Under the pieces are notes generated by a model, which did not search any database, was not told the DNA's origin, and saw only the letters and a program-made list of their open reading frames with translations. Shown here one piece after another: positions 25,161-33,538 of a DNA stretch of 64,000 nt (position 1 is its first letter; every line of letters begins with the position of its first letter). Both the position numbers and the translations under genes were made by a program. The stretch is from AG25 sp035518815 (lineage in GTDB: Bacteria; Gemmatimonadota; Gemmatimonadetes; Gemmatimonadales; GWC2-71-9): contig DATIXG010000082.1 in the NCBI GenBank assembly GCA_035518815.1, positions 62,001 to 126,000 of the forward strand, given 5' to 3'.

Positions 25161-26554
25161 GGCTGTGTTCCCTTCCCGTTGGGGGCCTGCGCCACTTGAT
25201 CGATCGGCCGCTCGACGACCGGCACCGGCCGTCCGAGCGCGCGCTCGAGCTGAGCGATTGCCACGACGTAGTCACGGAATGCCTGCACTTCGTTCACTTC
25301 GGCCTGCGATGCCGCGACGCGCGCGTCCGACACGTCGAGCTGCGTCGACATGCCGTTCGTGTAGCGCACGCCGACCAGATACTGAGCCCGCTGGGCCTGG
25401 CGGACGGTCACCCGCCGCGCCGCGAGCAGTGCCTGCGCCCGCGCGACTTCCGCGCGTGCCTGGGCGACCTCGATATCCACCTGCCTGCGCACTTGATCCC
25501 GCTGGGCCTCCGCGCGCAGGAGGTTGGCCTTGGCTTGCTGGATCGTTCCACTCGTGCGGAAACCCTGGAAGATCGGAATCGACAGCTTCACCTCGGCGTT
25601 CCAGCCACGCAGGTACTGCGCGTCCCACGGCAGCGCCTGCGTGGGAAACCCTTGCTCGTTGTAAATGGTCGAGACTGACAGCGTGGGCCAGCGGTCGGCC
25701 CGCGCCACTTTGACCAGATGCTCCTGCTCGATGACGGTGGCGTCCGCGGCGGCCACGCCCGCCCGGGTCGGGCCCCCGAGCGAATCCGTGGCCGGCACCG
25801 AGATGGTCGCCTCGGGCGACACGATCTTGGTGGTGAGCACGAGCGGTTGCTCCGCGGGCAGGTCCACCAGCCGCCGCAGCTCGAGCAACGCGATGTCGTA
25901 GTTGTTCTGCGCGGCCACGACCATGGGCTCCTGGTTGGCGGCGTCTACCTGCGCGCGCAGGAGGTCGAACTCGGCGCGGGTGCCCGCCTGCTGGTACAGC
26001 TGCACCTCGTGCAGATGCTGGCGCGCCTGGTCGAGATTGTCGACGGCGATCCTCACGAGCCGCGCACCGAGCGCCGCGTTCCAATACGCCTGCTTGACCT
26101 GGAACGTGATATCCGCCGCGGTCTCTGATGACTGGAGGTTGGCGACCTCGCGGAACGATTTCGCCGCCCCGAGGGCCGCCCCCACCTTGCCGCCGGACCA
26201 GAGGAGCTGCGTCGCCTGGAGCTGGAAGTTCCACTGGTTGGCGGCGCCGAACGGCGTCTTGCTGAAGTCGATCGTGCTGTCGCCCCCGCTGAGCCCCTGA
26301 TAGATGGACGCGAACTGGCGCGTGTAGGTGACCGTGCCGTTGATCTGCGGCAGGGCGGACGACATCGCTTCGCGGACCTGGCCGTTGGCCTGAACGACGT
26401 TCGCGCGCGCGATCCGCATCTCGGTCCCGTGGTCGAGCGCCCGTTGCACGGCCTGGTCGACGGTCAGGCTCAGCGTGTCGGTGGGCGCCTGGGCGGCCGC
26501 GGAGCGGGCCGTCCCGGCCAGCGCGGCGATCAACACGAGCGTCAAGCGGTGCAT
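25157..26554 (-). CDS. TolC-family outer-membrane efflux channel
   Basis: 465 residues from the ATG at 26554. This start is preceded by GGAGGGAAGTGAC and gives a clean signal peptide (MHRLTLVLIAALAGTARSAAAQ); the frame is open for five more codons upstream. Two long alpha-helical repeats with the usual alternation of polar and hydrophobic residues form the periplasmic tunnel, with short strand segments such as INGTVTYTRQF and LSVSTIYNEQG. In a TolC trimer these form the exit duct for the RND pump. The ATG lies one base from the TetR stop, so regulator and pump share a transcript. Confidence 0.94.
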   Translation of the reverse strand: MHRLTLVLIAALAGTARSAAAQAPTDTLSLTVDQAVQRALDHGTEMRIARANVVQANGQVREAMSSALPQINGTVTYTRQFASIYQGLSGGDSTIDFSKTPFGAANQWNFQLQATQLLWSGGKVGAALGAAKSFREVANLQSSETAADITFQVKQAYWNAALGARLVRIAVDNLDQARQHLHEVQLYQQAGTRAEFDLLRAQVDAANQEPMVVAAQNNYDIALLELRRLVDLPAEQPLVLTTKIVSPEATISVPATDSLGGPTRAGVAAADATVIEQEHLVKVARADRWPTLSVSTIYNEQGFPTQALPWDAQYLRGWNAEVKLSIPIFQGFRTSGTIQQAKANLLRAEAQRDQVRRQVDIEVAQARAEVARAQALLAARRVTVRQAQRAQYLVGVRYTNGMSTQLDVSDARVAASQAEVNEVQAFRDYVVAIAQLERALGRPVPVVERPIDQVAQAPNGKGTQP

Positions 26555-26555
26555 G

Positions 26556-27170
26556 TCACTTCCCTCCACGCGGCGCGAGACCCTCGATGGCGAGCATCAA
26601 GCGCCGGCGCAGCTCGGTTCTCAGCGGAAAGGGGGGTTTCGGCGTAGCGACGAACTCGAGGATCGTGCCCTGGTGCACGCAGTGCAGCACGCCGGCCAAC
26701 CGCTCCGCCGCCTCGTCCTTCCGGAGCTCGCCGTTCGCCTGGAGCTTCTGGATCAGCCGCAGCGCGAGGTCGTCCCACTGCTTGCACAGCTCGTCATCCT
26801 CGTTGTGCTGTCGCTGCATCCACTCGTCGAGGACGTACTTCGCCAGTGCGGGCTCTTCCTCGTAGAATGCCGCCAGCTCGGAGAACATCGTGATCAGCTG
26901 GGGCCCCACCCGCCCGGGCCTCGCGACGATCGCCGCGGACTCCTCCTCGGCCTGGGCGAACCAGTCCTCGGCCAGATAGCCGAACACGGCTTCCTTGCGC
27001 GGGAAGTAGTTGAAGAATGTGCCCTTGGCGATGTCCGCCTTCTCGCAGATCTCGTCGACCGTGGTCGCTTCGACGCCCTGGCGCTTGAACAGGGCAAAAG
27101 CGGCTTTGAAGATCCGATCCTTGGTCGCTTCTTTCTTGCGCTCTCGGCGGGAGAGTTCGACTTCCGTCAT
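26556..27170 (-). CDS. TetR-family transcriptional regulator of the efflux operon
   Basis: 204 residues. The DNA-binding domain at residues 10-60 has the typical helix-turn-helix VDEICEKADIAKGTFFNYFPRKEAVFGYL. The C-terminal helical domain would bind the inducer, which is unknown. It is the first gene of the tetR-tolC-hlyD-RND-phosphoesterase unit. A palindromic element overlapping its promoter is the likely operator, so it probably represses itself and the pump and is released by a pump substrate. Confidence 0.95.
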   Translation of the reverse strand: MTEVELSRRERKKEATKDRIFKAAFALFKRQGVEATTVDEICEKADIAKGTFFNYFPRKEAVFGYLAEDWFAQAEEESAAIVARPGRVGPQLITMFSELAAFYEEEPALAKYVLDEWMQRQHNEDDELCKQWDDLALRLIQKLQANGELRKDEAAERLAGVLHCVHQGTILEFVATPKPPFPLRTELRRRLMLAIEGLAPRGGK

Positions 27171-27210
27171 ATATCACCTGGACTCGGGTCAAGAATGACT
27201 GCAGTCACAT

Positions 27211-27242
27211 TTGGAGTCGGGACAATATTAGAACGACTCCAA
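27211..27242. promoter_or_regulatory. Inverted-repeat operator overlapping the efflux promoter
   Basis: Perfect 9-bp arms TTGGAGTCG (27211-27219) and CGACTCCAA (27234-27242) flank 14 bases that contain the -10 box. A bound TetR dimer would cover the promoter. A second, shorter perfect palindrome TGACTGCAGTCA lies downstream at 27196-27207, between the start site and the ATG, and could be a second site. Confidence 0.65.
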
Positions 27243-27250
27243 TACGTCAA
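27222..27250 (-). promoter_or_regulatory. Promoter of the tetR-efflux operon
   Basis: On the minus strand a -35 box TTGACG (27250-27245) is followed after exactly 17 bases by TATTGT (27227-27222). Transcription would start near 27215, about 45 bases upstream of the tetR ATG. The pair is one of the best promoter matches in the window. Confidence 0.68.
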
Positions 27251-27305
27251 GCCCCCGCTCCCGGTTTCAGGGAGGGAGGCCGGACTGCGGGGTTTTCTGT
27301 TGGAC

Positions 27306-28922
27306 TTAGAAGACGATGCCGCGGCGGATCGTGACGGCCCACCCGTCGATGGGCGTGCCTCCGATATCAACGCCGAAGCGGTATCCGATCGCGATTTCGG
27401 TGACTTCTCCGCGCACCGCCCGCGTGGGGCCAAGCCGGGCCGAGACGCCGACGTTGCCGCCGACCCGCGTCTCCTTGCCCTGGTACCATGCTCCACCCCA
27501 ATCGAAGTAGGGGGCGAGCCCGACTCCCACCAAGCCCCAAGCCTCCTCCTCCACCAGGATGCGGTCCTCGAACGCGAACCAGACCGTCCGATCGCCGGTG
27601 ACGGCGTGCGCGGGGAAGAGCCGCGGCCCGGTCTGGTCCTCCCAGGGGTCGTACTCCGCACCGGGCCGGGGACGACGCAGCGCGCCGGCTTCGAAGTGAA
27701 CGATGATTGTCTGGTCGGCGATATTCTGGCTCGCGATCGTCACGCCGCCGCGGATCCGGGCGGAATCGACTTCCGAGCCGGTGAAGAGTGCGTTCGTACG
27801 CACGCGCAGCGACACGAACCCCCCGGACCAGCCGCCGCTGACTCCGCCCCCAAACTCGGCGCCGACCCCGGCTTTCCCCGCCGGGTACCCGAACGACTCA
27901 GGGGCCGCCCACAACCCCACGCGCAGGAACTGCGAGACATTGACGTCCTCACGGCGCGCATAGGTGTTGAAGTGCCGCAGCACATGGAAGTCGGGGTGGC
28001 CATACTCGATCCCTGCGCCCACCGTACCGTAGATCGAATCAGGCAGCACTTCGAGGCCAACCGGCGTGTCGCCGACTAACTCTCTCGGCCCGAATTGCTC
28101 GCGCCGCCAGATGGCGGTCCCCCACAACCGCACATACGAGCTACTGGTTGCGTGCAGGGCCACCCCGCCGTTCACGTTGAAGCGCAGGACCTCGCGCCTC
28201 ACGCTGTCCCTGAACACGCCATTCTCGAACTCGAGCACGCGGACCGTGCCGACCTCGCCGTTCGTGCCGTATGACCGCCGGGCCGCGGTCTCGTAGAATG
28301 GCACCCCGACGCTCCACGAGGCGAGGTTGCCGTCCGAAAGCGCCAGGTAGCTCACCGACATCCGGGGGCGCCGGCCGAGGAAGTGCGGATTCGAATACAC
28401 GAATTGCCCGAGGCTCCGGTCGGGCGTCTTGGTGTACAGCGCTCTCAGCGACGTCGCCGTGCCAAGAAGGTTGTCTTCCTCAATGCCCGCCGCCCACGTG
28501 ATACTGCCGCCCGAGCTCGAGAAATTGAATTGCGGCTTCGTGCTCCATCCGTCCGCCGTCTCCACGAGCAGTGCCAGCCGCCCATGCACACGCACGGTGT
28601 CGACGCCGACCTCCCGAAATACGCCCAGGCCCCGCAGCGCCCGCGCGCTCTCCGCGACCCGCTTCGGATCGTAAGGGTCGCCCTGATTCACGGTCAACGT
28701 CCGCCGGATGACGGAAGTACGGGTGCGCACGTGGAGCGCGTCGGCGACGCGCGTGATCATCGACGGAGTCTCGATCATCTCGCCCGGGTCGAAGATGTCT
28801 CGCGCCACGACGATGATCGTGTCGATGACGAGCGGGTCGGCCCGCGTCTGCGACTGGAGCGAACGGAGCGGCAGCGCGGCGAGGAATACGAGGCCGGCCG
28901 CTATGGCCTTACTTGATGGCAT
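27306..28922 (-). CDS. POTRA-domain outer-membrane beta-barrel protein (BamA/TamA-like)
   Basis: 538 residues from the ATG at 28922; a TTG one codon upstream is also open. The signal peptide ends near SLQSQ. Residues about 60-120 form a POTRA-like domain (VIRRTLTVNQGDPYDPKRVAESARALRGLGVFREV). The rest is alternating strands of an outer-membrane barrel, ending in an aromatic-terminated strand (VTIRRGIVF), as expected for BAM recognition. It is shorter than BamA (about 800) and has a single POTRA, so it is not BamA itself. It might transport or insert a particular envelope component. It overlaps the upstream lipoprotein gene by 14 bases. Confidence 0.83.
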   Translation of the reverse strand: MPSSKAIAAGLVFLAALPLRSLQSQTRADPLVIDTIIVVARDIFDPGEMIETPSMITRVADALHVRTRTSVIRRTLTVNQGDPYDPKRVAESARALRGLGVFREVGVDTVRVHGRLALLVETADGWSTKPQFNFSSSGGSITWAAGIEEDNLLGTATSLRALYTKTPDRSLGQFVYSNPHFLGRRPRMSVSYLALSDGNLASWSVGVPFYETAARRSYGTNGEVGTVRVLEFENGVFRDSVRREVLRFNVNGGVALHATSSSYVRLWGTAIWRREQFGPRELVGDTPVGLEVLPDSIYGTVGAGIEYGHPDFHVLRHFNTYARREDVNVSQFLRVGLWAAPESFGYPAGKAGVGAEFGGGVSGGWSGGFVSLRVRTNALFTGSEVDSARIRGGVTIASQNIADQTIIVHFEAGALRRPRPGAEYDPWEDQTGPRLFPAHAVTGDRTVWFAFEDRILVEEEAWGLVGVGLAPYFDWGGAWYQGKETRVGGNVGVSARLGPTRAVRGEVTEIAIGYRFGVDIGGTPIDGWAVTIRRGIVF

Positions 28923-29475
28923 CAAGTCGCTGGTGCACCGCGTAGCGCGCGTGCCGAGTGGAATCGTTCCATTCGCTGAAGTAGAACGCCGCGTCCAAGC
29001 GCCCCGTCAGCTGGCGCATCCCCCGGGTCGCGAGCCGGAGCCTGCCGCGCACGGAATCGAGCTTCAGGGGCCGGCATAGACATGCGATGGTCGCGAAAGC
29101 GGGAATCCGCGCGGGCGGCGGCCCAAGCGCGAGCGATTGTCCCAGAGGGAGCTCGCGGACCCTGCCGAGCCCCAGCCCGACCGTGAGCGCGTACTCGTCG
29201 CCATCCGTGTCTGTGGGATTGAACTCGTAGCGCGCGAGCACGACATCACCCGCCGCGGCCGCGGCGCTCGTGTCGATCCGCAGGCGAGCCAGCGTGAGAT
29301 GCGAATCGGGTTCGGCGACGAGCCGGCCGTGCCACTCCCAGCGGCCCAGCGTCTGGACGGCGCGGGTATCGGGTTCGCGAGGCGCGCCTCGACACCCGCT
29401 GAGCAGTGTGACCGCGGCGGCCCACAGCGGCGCGGCATCGCCCCTCAACCCTCGAGGGAAGCGACGAAGTGCCAC
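28909..29475 (-). CDS. Putative lipoprotein, function unknown
   Basis: 188 residues from a GTG start. A hydrophobic segment ends in the lipobox LLSGC (cysteine near residue 28), so the protein is probably lipid-anchored. A TTG at the tenth codon would give a shorter signal peptide. The mature domain reads as a mostly beta-strand fold (WEWHGRLVAEPDSHLTLARLRIDTS; DEYALTVGLGLGRVRELPLG), with two cysteines in ACLCRPL. The stop overlaps the start of the POTRA/barrel gene, suggesting a partnership at the outer membrane. I do not recognise the family. Confidence 0.74.
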   Translation of the reverse strand: MALRRFPRGLRGDAAPLWAAAVTLLSGCRGAPREPDTRAVQTLGRWEWHGRLVAEPDSHLTLARLRIDTSAAAAAGDVVLARYEFNPTDTDGDEYALTVGLGLGRVRELPLGQSLALGPPPARIPAFATIACLCRPLKLDSVRGRLRLATRGMRQLTGRLDAAFYFSEWNDSTRHARYAVHQRLDAIK

Positions 29476-29708
29476 AGCTCGACGGCGGAGAACTCCCCGA
29501 ATCGCTCCTGGACGTCCCGCTCGGTCGACTCGAGAAAGATCCAGGTCGTCGCCCGGGACTTGCCCCCACCTACGAAGTGCAGACGGCCCCGTACCGCCTG
29601 CAGCTCGCCGTCAGGCTCGACCTCCACGAACACGTCCCAGCGCTGGTCTCCGCGCCTCAGCTCGCCCATGTGCTTCGCCCGCTCCTGCCCTGGAAACGGG
29701 GCACTCAT
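29445..29708 (-). CDS. Small soluble protein, function unknown
   Basis: 87 residues from the ATG of MSAPFPGQERAKHMGELR. The sequence suggests beta strands followed by an alpha helix: RWDVFVEVEPDG, AVRGRLHFVGG and ATTWIFLEST, then DVQERFGEFSAVELWHFVASL. No signal peptide and no metal-binding motif are visible. It overlaps the lipoprotein gene downstream by 31 bases if that gene uses its GTG start. The longer open frame upstream is a shadow. Confidence 0.65.
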   Translation of the reverse strand: MSAPFPGQERAKHMGELRRGDQRWDVFVEVEPDGELQAVRGRLHFVGGGKSRATTWIFLESTERDVQERFGEFSAVELWHFVASLEG

Positions 29709-29750
29709 GGGAGCGAGGCACACATCGGACGATGGGGGACGGGGGCGTGC

Positions 29751-30701
29751 ATGACAGCGAACTCTACCCTCCCACCGGCAATCGTGCCAGTTAGATTCCC
29801 CGCCGCCTGCCGACGCCCGGCGGGCACCACAGGAGGACTCCTGACCACTACCACGCGCACGATCCACGTATCGCACAGCCCAGACGCGGACGACGCATTC
29901 ATGTTCTGGCCGCTTGCGGCTGGACGCATCGATAGCGGCGACCGCCGCTACGTCCATGAGCTGGCCGATATCGAGAGTCTGAACAGGCGCGCGTTGCGGG
30001 GCGAGCTCGAGGTGACTGCGGTGTCGTTGCATGCGTACGCCTACCTCACCGACCGCTATGCGCTGCTCGCGCACGGCGCGAGTATCGGCGACGGCTACGG
30101 CCCTCGCGTGGTCGCCCGCACACCACCGCCTCCGGACCCGAGGACCGCCCTCGCGGGCCGCCTGGTAGCCGTCCCCGGCGAGCTAACCACCGCGTTCCTC
30201 GCGCTGCGCCTCTACCAGCCAGCGGTGCGACACGTGGTCGTCCCCTTCGATCAGATCGAAGACGTCGTCGCCCGAGGAGAGGCGGAGGCCGGGCTACTCA
30301 TTCACGAGGGCCAGCTCACCCATCAGGACCGGGGGCTGCACCTGTGGCTGGATACTGGCCAATGGTGGCGCGAGGAAGTCGGTCTCCCGCTCCCGCTCGG
30401 CGGGAACGTGGTCCGCCGCGACCTCGGCGCCGAGCTGACCCAAAACATTGCGCGCGACCTCAAAGCCAGCATCGAGTACGCGCTGTCCCATCGCGCCGAG
30501 GGCCTCGCCTACGCCCAGGGGTTCAGCCGCGGCCTGGACGCGGCGCGCACGGATCGCTTCATCGCGATGTACGTGAACGCATTCACCGTCGACTACGGAG
30601 CCGTGGGCCGCCAGGCTGTGCGGGAACTGCTCGAGCGCGGCGCGCGGGCGGGAATCCTGCCCCCGCCCAAGGACCTCACGTTCGTGAGTGCCGGGGCCTA
30701 G
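29751..30701 (+). CDS. mqnD: 1,4-dihydroxy-6-naphthoate synthase (MqnD) of the futalosine menaquinone pathway
   Basis: The recognisable protein begins at TRTIHVSHSPDADDAFMFWPLAAG, the MqnD signature, and continues through a periplasmic-binding-like fold (GRLVAVPGELTTAFLAL; EAGLLIHEGQLTHQDRGLHLWLDTGQWW). MqnD converts cyclic dehypoxanthine futalosine to 1,4-dihydroxy-6-naphthoate. The start is uncertain. ATG at 29751 gives 316 residues with an odd basic N-terminus. A strong AGGAGG at 29831-29836 stands just before an in-frame CTG at 29841, which gives 286 residues, close to the usual length. No other mqn gene is in the window. Confidence 0.92.
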   Translation: MTANSTLPPAIVPVRFPAACRRPAGTTGGLLTTTTRTIHVSHSPDADDAFMFWPLAAGRIDSGDRRYVHELADIESLNRRALRGELEVTAVSLHAYAYLTDRYALLAHGASIGDGYGPRVVARTPPPPDPRTALAGRLVAVPGELTTAFLALRLYQPAVRHVVVPFDQIEDVVARGEAEAGLLIHEGQLTHQDRGLHLWLDTGQWWREEVGLPLPLGGNVVRRDLGAELTQNIARDLKASIEYALSHRAEGLAYAQGFSRGLDAARTDRFIAMYVNAFTVDYGAVGRQAVRELLERGARAGILPPPKDLTFVSAGA

Positions 30702-30761
30702 CCCGCTGGCGTGCGGTGGGACCGGATACCATCTTAGGCCGGCCCCGCAAGGAGTTCGTGA

Positions 30762-31832
30762 GTGGACGAGTCCAGTGCTCCCATCGCCGTGCTCGTGGTC
30801 GACGATGAAGAGCCGATCCGCAACGCCCTCAAGAAGTTCATGGCGCAACAGCAGTTCGAGTCGTACGCCGCAGGGTCGGGGGAGGAAGCCCTCAATCAGT
30901 TGCGACGCCACAAGATCGCGCTGATGCTCTGCGACATCCGCATGCCCGGCACGAGCGGCGTGGATCTCGTCCCGCAAGCGCTCGAGATCGAACCCGATCT
31001 CGCCATTCTCATGCTCAGCGCGGTGAACGACGCGACCAGCGCCGCCCTCTGCATGCAGCGCGGCGCCATGGACTACCTCACAAAGCCGATCGAGCTCGCC
31101 GACCTCGGGCGGGCGGTGCAACGGGCGCTCAAGCGGCGCGACTCCTTGCTTGAGAGCCGCGAGCTGAATCGCTGGCTCAAAGAAGAAGTCACCACGCGCA
31201 CGGCCGAGCTGCATCGGGAGCGCCAGAAACTCGAGCGCATCTCCGTCGCGACCCTCGAGGCCCTGGTGAATGCCCTCGAAGCGAAGGACCCCTACATGCG
31301 GGGTCACTCGGCGCGCGTCGCCGATCTCTCGGCCACGATCGCCGCGCAGCTCGGGATGCCGGACGACGAGATCGAGCACGTGCGCGTCGGGGGCCGGCTG
31401 CACGACGTAGGCAAGATCGGGACGCGCGAAGCGGTGCTCAACAAGGAGGGTCCTCTCACCCCCGAGGAATTCGAGCACGTTCAGCAGCACGTCATCATCG
31501 GCTCCCAGATCCTCGCGCCCCTGCGCCACCTCGAGCACATCATTCCGATGGTCCGCAGCCATCACGAGCGCTGGGACGGCACCGGGTATCCTGATGGCTT
31601 GCGGGGCGAACAGATCCCGCTCGGCGGCCGGATCATCGGCGCGGCCGAGGTCTTCGACGCCCTCTGCTCCGCGCGCCCGTACCAAGACAAGCTCACCGCC
31701 GATGAGGCCGCCGAGCGTATCGGCGACCTGGCCGGTACAGTAGTCGATCCACGCGTGTACGAGGCCCTCGCGGCCGTGGTCGCCCGGCGCAGCACACTCG
31801 TCTTTCTCGATGAGGGCGGCGCGAACCCGTAG
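30762..31832 (+). CDS. Response regulator with HD-GYP domain (putative cyclic-di-GMP phosphodiesterase)
   Basis: 356 residues from a GTG start with AAGGAG seven bases upstream. Residues 1-125 are a receiver: the acidic pair in VVDDEEP, the phospho-acceptor aspartate in LMLCDIRMPG, and KPIEL at the conserved lysine. A coiled linker follows. Residues 165-345 are an HD-GYP domain with HSARVADLS, GRLHDVGKIG, the HHERWDGTGYPDGL signature and ALCSARPYQDKL. Such proteins break down cyclic-di-GMP and so lower biofilm and raise motility behaviour. No partner kinase is adjacent. It is separated by 15 bases from the next gene. Confidence 0.95.
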   Translation: MDESSAPIAVLVVDDEEPIRNALKKFMAQQQFESYAAGSGEEALNQLRRHKIALMLCDIRMPGTSGVDLVPQALEIEPDLAILMLSAVNDATSAALCMQRGAMDYLTKPIELADLGRAVQRALKRRDSLLESRELNRWLKEEVTTRTAELHRERQKLERISVATLEALVNALEAKDPYMRGHSARVADLSATIAAQLGMPDDEIEHVRVGGRLHDVGKIGTREAVLNKEGPLTPEEFEHVQQHVIIGSQILAPLRHLEHIIPMVRSHHERWDGTGYPDGLRGEQIPLGGRIIGAAEVFDALCSARPYQDKLTADEAAERIGDLAGTVVDPRVYEALAAVVARRSTLVFLDEGGANP

Positions 31833-31847
31833 CCCCGCCCCCTCCTG

Positions 31848-32747
31848 ATGGTCATCGCAGTCACCGGCGCCACCGGATTCGTCGGCCGCCACCTGGTCGC
31901 CACGCTGGTCCAACGGGGCCATCGTGTGCGCGCGCTCGTCCGTGCACCCCGCCGCGCCAGCCTGGCACTACCACGCGAGGTAGACCTCGTCATCGGGTCC
32001 CTGGACCACCCCGCGGCCCTTACCGCGCTCTGCCAGGGCGCCGAGGCGGTAGCGCATCTGGTGGCGATCATCACAGAGTCCCCGCGGGCGACCTTCACCG
32101 GCGTACATGTCGACGGGACCCGGCAGCTCCTCGACGCGGCTCGCATGGCGGGCGTCGCCCGCATCGTTTACGTCAGCGCGGTGGGAGCGCGCCCCGACGC
32201 CGCCGCCACGCGCTACCACCGCACGAAGTGGCAAGCCGAGGAGCTGGTGCGAGCCTCGCGGCTCTCATCCGCGATCCTCCGCCCGTCACTCATCAACGGC
32301 CCCGAGAGCGTCCCGATCCGGACGCTCGCGCGCTTGCAGCGCTCGCTGCCCGTCGTGCCGGTGTTCGGGAAGGGCGACTTCCTCATGCAGCCGGTTTGGA
32401 TCGGGGATGTAGCGCTGGCGTGCGCGCTTGCGCTCGAGCGACGGGACATCGAGGGGGCGCACGAGCTTGGTGGCCCTGAAGTGATGACGTTCGAGAACGT
32501 GGTCCGGGCCGTCGGTCGCGCTGTGGGCCACGACCGCCCGTTGCTACACATCCCGCTTCCGCTCGCCCGCCTCGCGGCCCGGCTCGCAGACCCACTTGGC
32601 CCGCTCGCTCCGATCACGAGCGATCAACTCCGGATGCTGGTCGAGGGCAACACCACCCCCGCCAACGCGATCACCTCTGTCTTTGAGATTCAACCGGTAG
32701 GGTTCGAGGAAGGCTTGCGGCACTTCCTTGGCGTTCCCCCCCCCTAA
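31848..32747 (+). CDS. Atypical short-chain dehydrogenase/NDUFA9-like NAD(P)-binding protein
   Basis: 299 residues. The N-terminal Rossmann motif is AVTGATGFVGRHL; a mid-region YVSAVGA is followed by YHRTKWQAEELVRAS, which carries the Tyr-x-x-x-Lys pair. The C-terminal part (LGGPEVMTFENVVRAVGRAVG) is typical of the extended, epimerase-like group that includes complex I subunit NDUFA9 homologues in bacteria. It is probably a nucleotide-binding or redox-sensing protein or a nucleotide-sugar/quinone-related enzyme. The substrate cannot be assigned. Confidence 0.85.
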   Translation: MVIAVTGATGFVGRHLVATLVQRGHRVRALVRAPRRASLALPREVDLVIGSLDHPAALTALCQGAEAVAHLVAIITESPRATFTGVHVDGTRQLLDAARMAGVARIVYVSAVGARPDAAATRYHRTKWQAEELVRASRLSSAILRPSLINGPESVPIRTLARLQRSLPVVPVFGKGDFLMQPVWIGDVALACALALERRDIEGAHELGGPEVMTFENVVRAVGRAVGHDRPLLHIPLPLARLAARLADPLGPLAPITSDQLRMLVEGNTTPANAITSVFEIQPVGFEEGLRHFLGVPPP

Positions 32748-32784
32748 AAAACCAAACCCGGGGCCGATAGCTCCCCGGGTTTGG
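32746..32784 (-). terminator. Intrinsic terminator of the minus-strand pseudopilin gene
   Basis: A perfect 12-bp stem (CCAAACCCGGGG at 32752-32763 with CCCCGGGTTTGG at 32773-32784) has a 9-base loop. The run of six A bases at 32746-32751 becomes a U-tract only on the minus strand, so it ends leftward transcription, 125 bases past the pseudopilin stop. On the plus strand there is no U-tract, though the hairpin may still slow transcripts of the SDR gene. Confidence 0.8.
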
Positions 32785-32908
32785 AGGTCGGGGGAAGTGG
32801 CCGTCACACTTCCGCCGCGACCTTATGTTGCGCTGGTATGGCACCCTGTTAGATGCACACCCCCGGCGGAGCGTCGCACCGCGCTTACAGGTCGTCGCAA
32901 GTCAATAT

Positions 32909-33337
32909 TCACCAACGTTTTATGCGGCCGACACGCGAGGCGGTGATCGTCGCCCCTGCCACGCCGCGCTCGAGCACGATCCGGGTATTGGAGGCCCCCC
33001 ACCCCACTCCGAGTGGGCTGAAGGCGATCGCAGGGTTCGATACCGTCGCGGTCACGCCCAGCTGAACAGGGCCAGCCCACCGTTTGAGAGCCTCCCACGC
33101 GTCGCCATTCCAGACATCCAGGCGGAGCGAGTCGGGCGCCACGGAGAGCCTGGCGCGGCGCGCCCCCATGACCGCCGTGTTGCGTGTGATCGCCAGGGCG
33201 GTGGTGAGCTCGGCAGCGGCACGCTCGACCGCGATTCCATCCAGTAACCTGCCCAGCGAGGGCAGGGTGATCATCGTCACAAGCCCCACCACCGCGAGCG
33301 CGACGGCCAACTCGACGAAGGAATACCCCCGGCGCAT
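32909..33337 (-). CDS. Lone type II/IV pseudopilin (GspH/FimT-like)
   Basis: 142 residues from the ATG of MRRGYSFVELAVALAVVG. The start carries the class III prepilin leader: basic MRRG, cleavage after glycine, and glutamate five residues into the mature protein (YSFVEL) before a hydrophobic helix. The remaining 110 residues are a mostly beta domain with FSPLGVGWGASNTRIVLERG near the end, as in GspH/FimT minor pseudopilins. No other pilus or secretion gene is nearby, so it must use a machine encoded elsewhere. It has its own terminator downstream. Confidence 0.87.
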   Translation of the reverse strand: MRRGYSFVELAVALAVVGLVTMITLPSLGRLLDGIAVERAAAELTTALAITRNTAVMGARRARLSVAPDSLRLDVWNGDAWEALKRWAGPVQLGVTATVSNPAIAFSPLGVGWGASNTRIVLERGVAGATITASRVGRIKRW

Positions 33338-33538
33338 GGCCGACAAGGTTGCGTGCCCTGCATCACACGCCGTCATCCGAATCATGCCGCGAAAGGCCTG
33401 AAACCCCGAGGAATGCGGGCTAACGCCGTGCCCTGGAAAAGGCTATGTTGTGTCGCGCGAGCGGCTTGGGCCACGGGCACAGCCGCTGCACTTGCACCGT
33501 GCGGGAGCCAACGAGACCTCGGGGAGGACCACAAGGCG

